DNA of 64,000 bases from Gammaproteobacteria bacterium (GTDB lineage Bacteria > Pseudomonadota > Gammaproteobacteria > Pseudomonadales > Azotimanducaceae). Positions 7,769 through 16,134 of the stretch are shown in pieces. The notes under the pieces were generated by a model. It was not told the DNA's origin, searched no databases, and was given only the letters and a program-made list of their open reading frames with translations. The stretch covers positions 215,018 through 279,017 of the forward strand of contig JAPOWH010000006.1 of assembly GCA_026707735.1 (NCBI GenBank), written 5' to 3'. Position 1 is the first letter of the stretch, and every line of letters starts with the position of its first letter. The translations under genes were made by a program, and so were the position numbers.

Positions 7769-8896
7769 CTAGCTCATTTGGGCGAAGCAGGCCTTCAGTT
7801 CCGAGACGAACACCTCAGGATTTTCGAACGCTGCAAAGTGTCCGCCTTTTTCCAGCACGTTGTAGTAGCGCAAGTCCTTATACACTGCCTCAACCCAGCG
7901 TCGAGACGGTTTGAAGATTTCCTTCGGAAAGATGCTGCAACCGGAGGGTACGTTGATGTCTTTGCGTGACCCTCGTCCGAAGCTCTCCCAGTAAATACGT
8001 GCGGAAGAAGCTCCTGAGCCCGTAAGCCAATAGAGCATGATATTGTCAATCAACTCGTCTCTCGTAATTGCGTTTTCGGGGTGTCCGTTGCAGTCTGTCC
8101 ACTGGTAGAACTTCTCGAGAATCCAAGCAGCCTGCGCGGCAGGAGAGTCGACGAGACCATAGCCCAAGGTTTGCGGACGTGTGCTTTGCTGTTTCGAGTA
8201 GCCCGAATCCCAGTCTTGGTAGAACCTTGAGCCGCGAAGAGCTTCTTCTTCCTGGGGGGTAAGATCGTCAAGCGTCTCTCTCAGCGGTCCTACTGTTGGC
8301 ATGTTGGTGTGCAATCCAAGGCAATGATCTGGATGGTTTGCGGCGATTGACGAACTCACGGCCGCTCCCCAGTCTCCTCCCTGAACCAAGAACTTGTCGT
8401 AACCTAAAGTGCCCATGAGTTCAACCCACGCATTGGCAATCTTGTCGACCCCCCAACCAGTTGCTGTAGGCTTGCTGGAAAACCCGAATCCCGGCAACGA
8501 TGGCACTATGACATGGAATGCCAAATCGTCGTCGCTTTGCCTCTTACGCAACAGCGGAATCGCATGCAAGAATTCAACTACAGAACCGGGCCACCCGTGA
8601 GTAATGAGCAAAGGAAGGGATTCTTCGTGAGTCGATTTCTGAACGATGCAGTGTATGTCGACGTTGTCTATAGTGATCAGATAGTTGTCTAGGGCGTTGA
8701 GCCTATTCTCGGTCTCCCGCCAATCGTATGTGTGTTGCCAATACTCGCAGAAATCCTTAACGTAGCTCAAGGGGATTCCCTGAGTCCAATCGGCCACCAA
8801 TTCTCGGTCAGGCCAGCGTGTCCATTCCAATCGATCGTTGAGATCAATGAGCGTTTCCTCTGGAATGTCAATTACAAAAGGACGGATGGCGGGCAT
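7769..8896 (-). CDS. Epoxide hydrolase family protein (EHN + alpha/beta hydrolase)
   Basis: 375 residues with AGGAG 6 bases before the ATG. The N-terminal ~110 residues match the epoxide hydrolase N-terminal region (RPFVIDIPEETLIDLNDRL, and a run including DWRETENRLN). The alpha/beta core has the oxyanion motif HGWPGS and the nucleophile elbow GGD175WG, where Asp175 would form the ester intermediate. A C-terminal KGGHFAAFENP supplies the catalytic His. The family opens epoxides to vicinal diols and includes microsomal-type and juvenile-hormone-type enzymes. A cytoplasmic detoxification or catabolic role is likely. It is monocistronic as far as the spacing shows. Confidence 0.92.
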   Translation of the reverse strand: MPAIRPFVIDIPEETLIDLNDRLEWTRWPDRELVADWTQGIPLSYVKDFCEYWQHTYDWRETENRLNALDNYLITIDNVDIHCIVQKSTHEESLPLLITHGWPGSVVEFLHAIPLLRKRQSDDDLAFHVIVPSLPGFGFSSKPTATGWGVDKIANAWVELMGTLGYDKFLVQGGDWGAAVSSSIAANHPDHCLGLHTNMPTVGPLRETLDDLTPQEEEALRGSRFYQDWDSGYSKQQSTRPQTLGYGLVDSPAAQAAWILEKFYQWTDCNGHPENAITRDELIDNIMLYWLTGSGASSARIYWESFGRGSRKDINVPSGCSIFPKEIFKPSRRWVEAVYKDLRYYNVLEKGGHFAAFENPEVFVSELKACFAQMS

Positions 8897-8980
8897 ATTG
8901 ACTCCTGTTTGCTATTGCTTCGGCGCGTGGCGTAATGGCGTAGGGACTGAGATTTTAGATTCCACACACGGCAAGTGCTG

Positions 8981-9907
8981 TTAGGGGGTCGCTGTCAAAT
9001 GGGCTTCAAGAATTTGCGTAATGCGTTTCTTCTTTAGTCGCTGAGCGTATTCGAGCGCAGTTTCGTTTCCAGGTTGTTGCTTGGTCTTGCGTGTTCGCAA
9101 ATCAAGATCGATAGTGGAGTTCAACAGTGCCCCCACGACTTGTGTCTTCCCGCTAGCTACCGCGGAATGCAACGCCGACTTTCCTGAAAAGTCTTGGATG
9201 TTGGGGTCGGCCCCGCTATCGATTAACAGCAAAGACATTTCTGCAAACCGATTGAGAATTGCTCGGTGCAATACTGTCCCCCCAAAGTGCCCAGCATGGT
9301 GATTTACGTCAGCGCCAGACTCAATCAACACTTCTGCTGCCTCCAACGCATTGCGCTCCACGGCATAGCACAATGGCGTATGGCGATGTCCATCCCTTGG
9401 ATCAACTGGCGCACCTGCGGCAATCAGAAGGCTGCATAGTTCAGAGTGATTACCGTGTGCTGCATGATGCAACATGGTAGTTCCGCGTGGACCGCGTAGA
9501 CCGGCAATGTTGTCATCCGAATCAAGTTCTTGCCGGATTGCATCGACATCTCCCAAAGCGGCGGCATGGTAGCGAGTCACAACGCATCCATTTGACTGGA
9601 GGAATCGTGCCACTTCAAAGCAACCGACATGAGCCGCAGCATCAATTAGAGAGGAACCGCCGTGGTTGCGCTGCATTGGATCGGCTCCCGCTTCGACCAG
9701 TGCCCTAACTATGTCCAGATTGCCAGTTGGGACAGCCTCGCTAAGCGGAGTGTGGCCATGGGAGTTTCGGGCATCGACAATGTCCGGCCGTTTCTCAATG
9801 ATGTGTCGCACACACTCCAGATCTTCCGCTTTGACCGCACTTACTAGTGCTTTGCGCGCGTCTCGTCGACCCAATTGACCAAAGTCAATCGGAGATTCCG
9901 CGTTCAT
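8981..9907 (-). CDS. Ankyrin repeat protein
   Basis: 308 residues, nearly all ankyrin repeats of about 33 residues. I count at least seven, with clear units at NSHGHTPLSEAVPTGNLDIV, GPRGTTMLHHAAHGNHSEL, GHRHTPLCYAVERNALEAA, GGTVLHRAILNRFAEM and SGKSALHSAVASGKTQVV. Ankyrin repeats mediate protein-protein contacts. There is no signal peptide or enzymatic domain. It starts 3 bases after the stop of the upstream quinoprotein gene and is surely cotranslated with it. A partner or regulator of that dehydrogenase, or an effector-like protein, are both possible. Confidence 0.9.
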   Translation of the reverse strand: MNAESPIDFGQLGRRDARKALVSAVKAEDLECVRHIIEKRPDIVDARNSHGHTPLSEAVPTGNLDIVRALVEAGADPMQRNHGGSSLIDAAAHVGCFEVARFLQSNGCVVTRYHAAALGDVDAIRQELDSDDNIAGLRGPRGTTMLHHAAHGNHSELCSLLIAAGAPVDPRDGHRHTPLCYAVERNALEAAEVLIESGADVNHHAGHFGGTVLHRAILNRFAEMSLLLIDSGADPNIQDFSGKSALHSAVASGKTQVVGALLNSTIDLDLRTRKTKQQPGNETALEYAQRLKKKRITQILEAHLTATP

Positions 9908-9910
9908 CTC

Positions 9911-11782
9911 TCATAGTTCGAACACGAGCATGACGTTGCCGGGCATTTGACCGAACATTCCATACCCCGACAACACAATCAATTGATTGCCGGCAATCAC
10001 AACACCAGGATTGTCGATGGCGCCTCCATGGGCTTCTACACCATTGACTGTCTCAAACGGTCTCTTGGTATCGAAGCTCCAAAGCACTTCTCCACTTTCC
10101 GCGTGAAAAGCTGACACTACTCCGTTCAGCGCTCCAGCAAAGACAACATCATTGGTCGAACTGGCAGCTGCAGAGAAGCCGTAGTGCCAGGGACAATCTG
10201 GCCAAGGATTACCTCGATTGCGAAGCGCTCTGATGTCTATCTCGCAATCTCGCTCAACCCTGTGCTCCCACAGCGTTTCGCCCGAATCTATGTCCAGTGC
10301 GTAAACTCCAGGCTTTGGATCAACCGTTGCGCGCTCGGGATCGGCAATTGGAACGTAGACGGTGTTGTCGACAACTGTCATGCCCCAGTGAACGCCGCCA
10401 AGTGCGCTTCCATTCGATAGCTTGTTGTGCCAAACGAGTTCCAGATCGTTGTCGGGATCAAGTGCCCAAACATCACCGGATTTCTGTCCAGCGAGCACTA
10501 GATCACGTCCGGTGCTGGTGGTTACCAAAATGGGCGAAGCTCCGAAATCGAAGTCAGGTCCTTCTTCATCGGGGCAGTTTTGCGGGTTGCGCGATCCACA
10601 AGCCATATTGAACGCATCGTCCTTGTAGCCTTGGAAGAAAGCGCCAATTTCGCCGCTAAACAGATTCAGGGTGACTATGGAATCTGACTTGTATGTAGCT
10701 GGAGAAGATGTATTCTCGCCAGTTCCAATATAAAGCACTCCACGCAGTAGGTCTATTGCTGGAGTGGTCCAAATGGGTGCTCCCGAAGGACCGTACATTT
10801 GCGTTCCGATGTCGTTCTTCTTTGTGGGTTGTGCGGCCGGCGTCATGAAAGTCGACCACAAGACTTCGCCGGTTTCGCCGTCAAGCTTCCTCACAATTCC
10901 ACGAGACTTGCAGCATTCGTGTCTTGGATTCATTGCTACTGCAATTTCGAAAGCCGACACCGGAATGTACCAATCCTCGTCAAAATAAACAGGGGCTCCG
11001 GTGTTCATGTTGAGAGGAGACTCTCCCACCGACTGAACCCAAATGAGCTCGCCGGTGGACGCATCCACTAGATGTGTCCGTGCACCCATGTCGCCTACGG
11101 CAACCTGAAGCTTTTCGTCCTCGTAAATCAAGTGGGCTGAAGTTCGCAATCTTCCTCCCGATTCATAAGTCCACTTGACACACCCTATGTCCCGGTCGAT
11201 GGCATAGAGGGTTCCACTCAGGGTAGGTAGAAATATGGTGTCAGCAGAAACTGCAGGCCACGAACGGACCTCGCCAGTATTCGGAATTCCAAAGGCATAC
11301 TTGAGCTTGATGTCCTTGATATTGGAACTGTCGATGCCGCTGGATGGCTGGTGTCGAGTGTTTTCAATGTCCACGCCCCAATGGGACACAACGACATCAT
11401 TGGATATGGGAAGATCGGGACAACGCTGCGTTGGGTCGATCGATTGCTCCTCGACCTTCGAAAGATAACGCGAAAGATCCTCGATGATGTCGCGAGAAAG
11501 TCCTTCAGTGTGAATCGCCATGCGACCATCGGCCAATGAGTGATGAATGCGTGTCTTGCTCATCAATTCGATTGCACTGCGATGTGGCGTCTTTTCGTCG
11601 GGGGGATTGTCATGGCACACCGCGCATCGCTCCGCATACAGATCCTCCGGTCCGCCAATCGCATTTAAGGCATAGATTGCCGCCAGACAAGCAGCAGCAT
11701 TTGCGAGCGGCTTCATCGAAAGACCAAACCAAACAGAATGCCGATGCTGCGGGCGAATACGTTTTCGAACTCTTGAATTCAT
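9911..11782 (-). CDS. PQQ-type beta-propeller dehydrogenase with N-terminal cytochrome c
   Basis: 623 residues from ATG 11782; ATG 11716 gives a cleaner signal peptide (MKPLANAAACLAAIYALNA) and may be the true start. A heme c site C53-A-V-C-H57 follows the signal. The rest is an eight-bladed PQQ propeller, with repeats such as GTLYAIDRDIGCVKWTYESGG, GETLWEHRV and GVVSAFHAESGEVLWSFDT. The cytochrome-first layout recalls polyvinyl-alcohol dehydrogenase and related periplasmic quinoproteins. It would oxidise an alcohol and pass electrons through its heme to the respiratory chain. The gene is followed at once by an ankyrin gene. The substrate is not evident. Confidence 0.88.
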   Translation of the reverse strand: MNSRVRKRIRPQHRHSVWFGLSMKPLANAAACLAAIYALNAIGGPEDLYAERCAVCHDNPPDEKTPHRSAIELMSKTRIHHSLADGRMAIHTEGLSRDIIEDLSRYLSKVEEQSIDPTQRCPDLPISNDVVVSHWGVDIENTRHQPSSGIDSSNIKDIKLKYAFGIPNTGEVRSWPAVSADTIFLPTLSGTLYAIDRDIGCVKWTYESGGRLRTSAHLIYEDEKLQVAVGDMGARTHLVDASTGELIWVQSVGESPLNMNTGAPVYFDEDWYIPVSAFEIAVAMNPRHECCKSRGIVRKLDGETGEVLWSTFMTPAAQPTKKNDIGTQMYGPSGAPIWTTPAIDLLRGVLYIGTGENTSSPATYKSDSIVTLNLFSGEIGAFFQGYKDDAFNMACGSRNPQNCPDEEGPDFDFGASPILVTTSTGRDLVLAGQKSGDVWALDPDNDLELVWHNKLSNGSALGGVHWGMTVVDNTVYVPIADPERATVDPKPGVYALDIDSGETLWEHRVERDCEIDIRALRNRGNPWPDCPWHYGFSAAASSTNDVVFAGALNGVVSAFHAESGEVLWSFDTKRPFETVNGVEAHGGAIDNPGVVIAGNQLIVLSGYGMFGQMPGNVMLVFEL

Positions 11783-11893
11783 AGGAGATACTTGCGTTGC
11801 TTGATCAAGTGGGTGGACGGTTCTAGGCAGAAATGACTACGCTCGTTCGGGTGTTGCGCGAATTCGCGCGCGGTTTTGCCGTTCCAATATCGC

Positions 11894-12787
11894 TCAGTTA
11901 GACGTGGCTTCATAGTTTGACGGTTGTTCTCTTATGTCAGTGGGTGCGCCTTCCGAACGATCATCGCCGGTTACGCGCGTGTGCCGCATTATGCGTGGTA
12001 TCGAATAATCATAGGGTCTGACTCGGTGCACAACACAGCGATTGTCCCAGATGACAAAGTCTCCAAGTGACCAGGTGTGTTGAAAGACGCGGGGAGGCTG
12101 GCAAGCGAATTGAATCAGGTCATTGACAAGCCGTTTTGCCTCTTCATCTTTCATACCTGGTATTCGATAGGCATGTCGTCCGACAAACAGCGATTTCCTT
12201 CCAGTTTCTGGATGGACCTTAGTGAGAGGACGAAGCGGCGCACCATCCCGGTGAAAACCGTAACGTGAACCAATATCCACTTTCTGTCCCAGTGACTCCT
12301 GAGATCGATAGAACGAGTGATATGCAGAGAGTCCTGAAATGCGATCTTTGGTTGCTGAATCCAACGCTTGGTAAGCCGCACGCATGTCGGTCCATTCGGT
12401 TTGCCCGCCGTCCTTGGGCAATGTAAGAGCAGACAGGCAAGACACCTTGGCGGCGACTGGCATATAGGAACTGTCCGTATGCCAATACTCGTTGCCTCGG
12501 ACTATGCGAAAGTTGTCGTCGTCTAGAGGCAATACGTTGCCTTCAGTATCCACATTGCAGACATAAAGCGATTTGATCAATGGGTTGCCGGTGAGTATCT
12601 CGAGCTGGCCGAATCTTTCGCTGAAGCGTTCTTGCTGCACCGTAGTTAGACTCGCCTCGGGAAACACTAACACTGCCTTGTCAAGAAAAACCCCATGCAG
12701 TTCATCCCATTGGGCATCAGACAAGTGAGCGAGGTTCACGTCGTGGACATAGGCTCCTAAGGTTGCACTACTGTCGACAATCCGCAT
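11894..12787 (-). CDS. TauD/TfdA-family 2-oxoglutarate-Fe(II) dioxygenase
   Basis: 297 residues. The iron triad is visible: H103-T-D105 in YWHTDSSYM and H254 in NRCVVHRV. The distal Arg for 2-oxoglutarate follows in PRIMRHTRVTGDD. Other family marks are FGQLEILTGNP and LPKDGGQTEWTDMRAAY. Members hydroxylate or cleave taurine, aryloxyacids and many secondary-metabolite intermediates. It lies at the left edge of the polyketide cluster, divergent from an alpha/beta hydrolase, so a tailoring hydroxylase is a reasonable guess. A catabolic role is equally open. Confidence 0.9.
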   Translation of the reverse strand: MRIVDSSATLGAYVHDVNLAHLSDAQWDELHGVFLDKAVLVFPEASLTTVQQERFSERFGQLEILTGNPLIKSLYVCNVDTEGNVLPLDDDNFRIVRGNEYWHTDSSYMPVAAKVSCLSALTLPKDGGQTEWTDMRAAYQALDSATKDRISGLSAYHSFYRSQESLGQKVDIGSRYGFHRDGAPLRPLTKVHPETGRKSLFVGRHAYRIPGMKDEEAKRLVNDLIQFACQPPRVFQHTWSLGDFVIWDNRCVVHRVRPYDYSIPRIMRHTRVTGDDRSEGAPTDIREQPSNYEATSN

Positions 12788-13032
12788 TCTGGCAGCTCTA
12801 CTGACTAGTGGTCGAACTGAACTATTGTATTTTCCGTTAGCAAAATCGATTTATAGACCTATCGCCACGTCAGGCTCTTCGTGAGATTCGCCAATTGTTT
12901 CAATCATTGATTGGCTTACTATTGGATTCCGCTGCTGAGTGCGATGCACAATGTCTCTTGTATCTGCGGCAGTTGGACTAGAAGAGACTCGAATTTGATT
13001 TTGGAATCAAGAGTTTCACCCCTCAAGCACCA

Positions 13033-13923
13033 ATGAATCTCAAACTCAATCATGTCGATGCATACGGCGTGCAAATTGCCTATTTTGAGTCCCAGAGTGG
13101 GTCGTGTAGCGACAAGACATTGCTGTTCGTGCATGGAATGGGTTGCCACGCACGGTGCTGGGACGCGACCCTAAAGTTGCTGAACACTAGCTATCGAACT
13201 ATTTGCGTAGAGTTAAGGGGTCACGGCAGGTCGGAAAAACGGAGACCCTATAGTTGGGATCAGTTTGGCAAGGACCTGTCATCCTTCATTCAAGTTCTGG
13301 ATCTCAATCCAATTGTCGCTGTGGGCCATTCGCTGGGCGGACATGCGCTATTGCAGGCAGCAGCAGTGCTCACCCGCAGATTTGAAGCGCTCTTCCTGTT
13401 GGAACCTGTGGTCTACTATCCAGACGCCTATTCGGACTCAGCGTTTGCAAGCGCTTTTGACTCCCCTGAGGATCATCCCTTTGCACGACGAAGACTGGAA
13501 TGGAACTCTTCAGAGGAGCTCTTGGCGTTTCTACAGGACCGCAATCCATTCAAGTTGTGGGATGCAGCAGTTCTGCGCGACCACTGCACCTACGGACTGG
13601 AACCAGCCGCCGATGGTCAGTACCAGCTCTGTTGTCCACCGTTGGTCGAGGCAGAGATAGCATTGAGCGTGACTGACACCAATGTTCACCCACTACTGTC
13701 ATTCGTTGACGTACCAGTGACGATTGTGCGAGCGAAATCCGCACCAGGGTTTCGCCATCCAAAGGACACCATCCATTCAGTAACTTGGCCGCAGCTTGCA
13801 AGAAACCTACCGCAAGGCACAGACAAGCAACTAGACGATGTTTCGCACTTCATCCCTATGCAACGACCTGATGTCGTTGCTTGTGAACTGAACGCCTATC
13901 TGCAAGACCCGGCGACTACATAA
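13033..13923 (+). CDS. Alpha/beta hydrolase (possible thioesterase of the PKS cluster)
   Basis: 296 residues. Oxyanion region FVHGMGCHARCWD, nucleophile elbow GHS100LGG and catalytic His in DVSHFIPMQRP are all present, with a ~100-residue cap between them. The fold covers esterases, thioesterases and C-C hydrolases. It lies within the cluster that holds the discrete ACP, phosphopantetheinyl transferase and PKS. The PKS has no thioesterase domain of its own, so chain release is a plausible job. It is divergent from the dioxygenase across a 245-bp gap. Confidence 0.87.
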   Translation: MNLKLNHVDAYGVQIAYFESQSGSCSDKTLLFVHGMGCHARCWDATLKLLNTSYRTICVELRGHGRSEKRRPYSWDQFGKDLSSFIQVLDLNPIVAVGHSLGGHALLQAAAVLTRRFEALFLLEPVVYYPDAYSDSAFASAFDSPEDHPFARRRLEWNSSEELLAFLQDRNPFKLWDAAVLRDHCTYGLEPAADGQYQLCCPPLVEAEIALSVTDTNVHPLLSFVDVPVTIVRAKSAPGFRHPKDTIHSVTWPQLARNLPQGTDKQLDDVSHFIPMQRPDVVACELNAYLQDPATT

Positions 13924-14009
13924 GAAATGTTTGTCGCTCGGGTCTCCAGCAATCGAGTTTGCAAAGCGACGAACGGTTCAGTCCGCTCGGAACTTTGCGA
14001 AATCTTTAT

Positions 14010-14237
14010 CTAGGCGTTGGCGTCCAAGTACGAGACTACGTCGCGCAAGTTCTTGAAGTTCGCGAATTTCTCAGCTGGAATGTCGTGATTGAATTCTGCC
14101 GCAAGAGCCTTGGCAAACGCGATAGCGTCCATTGACGAAACTTCTCGCTCGCTGAAGGCTACGTCGAAATCGGGTTCGCGCTCCGGATCCAGCAATTTCT
14201 TAGCTAGTGCACCGACACGATCTTGTGTTGCTGACAT
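14010..14237 (-). CDS. Discrete acyl carrier protein
   Basis: 75 residues, acidic, four-helix ACP pattern. The prosthetic-group site reads EVSSMDAIAF, where the usual D-S-L is S-S-M; the second Ser is the expected phosphopantetheine attachment point. An AAGGA site lies ~7 bases before the ATG. It is unlike a housekeeping fatty-acid ACP, which would sit with fab genes. Its neighbours are a phosphopantetheinyl transferase and a PKS whose last module lacks a carrier domain. It may therefore act in trans as acceptor for the terminal KS. Confidence 0.87.
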   Translation of the reverse strand: MSATQDRVGALAKKLLDPEREPDFDVAFSEREVSSMDAIAFAKALAAEFNHDIPAEKFANFKNLRDVVSYLDANA

Positions 14238-14471
14238 TCTGTCTTCCTTGTATAAAGTGGTTGCTTGCCAGCAATGTGCTGGTAGGTGCGTATTAAATCA
14301 GATTGGAACGACATATCAAGTCTTTCTTAGCGCTAATAAATCGAATCTCACGTGTGAGAAATTCAAGGTGCATTGAGCATGGATAACGATTCCAATATGT
14401 GGACTCTGTGTTGAATCGACCACTAGCAGTTTGCGAGTCTCCGCTTTTGCGTATGACTGGGCGAGACGAGT

Positions 14472-15161
14472 TTGATTGATCCCTGGTGGCAAACTCACTT
14501 ATGCACGAGAGACGTGTTGGTTACTTACGTCGATCTATCGGAGGACCTGGAACGAGAAGCCCGTGCCTTGGAGTTCTTGGATGCCTCAGAACGCACGCGT
14601 GCTCAAAGAAATCGCTCCCAATCGACTCGACGCCAATTCATCCTTTGTCGAGCAGCATTGCGCAATAAACTTTGCGAGATAGTCGGATGTGACAACTCCA
14701 AATTACACTTCACTTCTGTGCGAAACGAAAAGCCAGTTGCACTAGTTGATGGGACGGCAATTGACATTGAGTTCAACGTAAGCCACACCGTCGGACACGG
14801 ACTGCTCGCGTTCGCCAATCAGGGAAGACTCGGTGTGGACATCGAACATCGGCATGTCAGGCATGATGTGGATGGCGAAATTCGCAATGTGTTTTCGATC
14901 CGGGAACAGCAAGCGCTCAAAGCAGTTGACGGTGTTGACAGAGTTGAACTCTTTCTCCGTCTTTGGACAATAAAGGAAGCATTGATAAAAGCGACAGGCG
15001 AGGGTTTCCGTGCCGACACTGCAGCCTTTTGCGTTCCAGAGGAATACATTCTGGGCGCGAAGTGCTCGCGTTTCCACTACGATGAACCAAGCGTCGAGTG
15101 GCGACTCATGAGCTTGGACACTGATCAGTTTGTGGCTGCGTTAGCGCACGAGACACACTGA
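14472..15161 (+). CDS. Sfp-type 4'-phosphopantetheinyl transferase
   Basis: 229 residues from TTG 14472; later starts such as GTG 14514 are possible. The signature motifs are G121-V-D-I-E125 and W165-T-I-K-E-A170, where Asp123, Glu125 and Glu169 bind magnesium. N-terminal conserved stretches are present too (RRQFILCRAALR, FNVSHTVGHGLLAFA). The enzyme moves phosphopantetheine from CoA to the Ser of carrier proteins. The neighbouring discrete ACP and the ACP domain of the PKS are the obvious substrates. A hydrolase gene follows 38 bp downstream in the same direction. Confidence 0.94.
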   Translation: MIDPWWQTHLCTRDVLVTYVDLSEDLEREARALEFLDASERTRAQRNRSQSTRRQFILCRAALRNKLCEIVGCDNSKLHFTSVRNEKPVALVDGTAIDIEFNVSHTVGHGLLAFANQGRLGVDIEHRHVRHDVDGEIRNVFSIREQQALKAVDGVDRVELFLRLWTIKEALIKATGEGFRADTAAFCVPEEYILGAKCSRFHYDEPSVEWRLMSLDTDQFVAALAHETH

Positions 15162-15199
15162 GCAACGGATGCAAGAGATGGAGAGGAGAAGCTGACTAC

Positions 15200-16117
15200 A
15201 TGCGCTGGCAAGTTCCCGAGCCGCTTTCAATCTGCGAGATCTCCCTTGATCTCGAAAACCGTTCCTTTGTTCGTCAACATGGAAATCCTTCAGGTCCTCG
15301 ATTGGTTCTTTGCCACGGCAACGGTCTAGCAATCGATCTCTACTACCCCTTTTGGTCGCTGCTCGAGCGCGACTTCGAGCTTTTCGTCTATGACTTGCGG
15401 AGCCACGGTTGGAACGAGGTTTCGAAGGAAGAGGACCACAATCTCTTCTCATTGGTTTCAGACCTCGACACCATATTGCACGAGATTGAACAGCACTACG
15501 GGATCAAGCCCGTTGTAGGTGTGTACCACTCCCTCTCGGCAATGATCTCGCTCCTCCTTTCGTCGCCTGTGATGGCAACATCAATTGACCGTAGGAGCAG
15601 GGAGTTTTCAGGATTGGTTTTGTTCGACCCTCCCATGCACAGACCGGGAAAAAGTCACACGGAGTTCGATGAGGCAGTGGAGGGTACTGCCCGCATAGCG
15701 CGCAGGAGAACGGAAAGCTTTGATTCACTTGATCAATACCAAGAGCTGCTAGATTTCTTTCCAGCGTATTCAAGACTAGTTCCCGGTGCAAAGGAACTCA
15801 TGGGTCAAACAATACTGCGCGAATCGCCTAGCGGCGGCTTCAAATTGAGATGCCCACGCGATTACGAAGCACGGATCATCGAGTATGTGCGTGCTTTTGC
15901 AGGCCAAGCCGATCTGGACAAGCTTCCCTGTCCAACAAAGATCGTAGGTGCCGATCCGCTCCTGCCTACATCCTACCTGCCCACCGTGGACTTCTCAGAC
16001 ATGCTCAGCGTCGATTTTGACTTCATACCGGAAACAACGCATTTCATGCAGATCGAAAAGCCTTCGGAATGCGCTGAATACGTGCACGAATTCATGACGG
16101 CTTTGCACAAGAGCTAA
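15200..16117 (+). CDS. Alpha/beta hydrolase with an atypical nucleophile elbow
   Basis: 305 residues, with AGGAG 11 bases before the ATG. The fold is clear: LVLCHGNGLAIDLYYPFW (oxyanion loop), VYDLRSHGWNE, then the elbow V-Y-H-S111-L-S-A and a catalytic His in ETTHFMQIEKP. The usual Gly after the nucleophile (GxSxG) is Ser here, and the preceding Gly is Tyr. Catalysis is still possible. It converges on the PKS gene with a 17-bp gap and follows the phosphopantetheinyl transferase. A release or editing thioesterase for the PKS is plausible. Confidence 0.85.
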   Translation: MRWQVPEPLSICEISLDLENRSFVRQHGNPSGPRLVLCHGNGLAIDLYYPFWSLLERDFELFVYDLRSHGWNEVSKEEDHNLFSLVSDLDTILHEIEQHYGIKPVVGVYHSLSAMISLLLSSPVMATSIDRRSREFSGLVLFDPPMHRPGKSHTEFDEAVEGTARIARRRTESFDSLDQYQELLDFFPAYSRLVPGAKELMGQTILRESPSGGFKLRCPRDYEARIIEYVRAFAGQADLDKLPCPTKIVGADPLLPTSYLPTVDFSDMLSVDFDFIPETTHFMQIEKPSECAEYVHEFMTALHKS

Positions 16118-16134
16118 ATTGAAACTTTCCTCGT

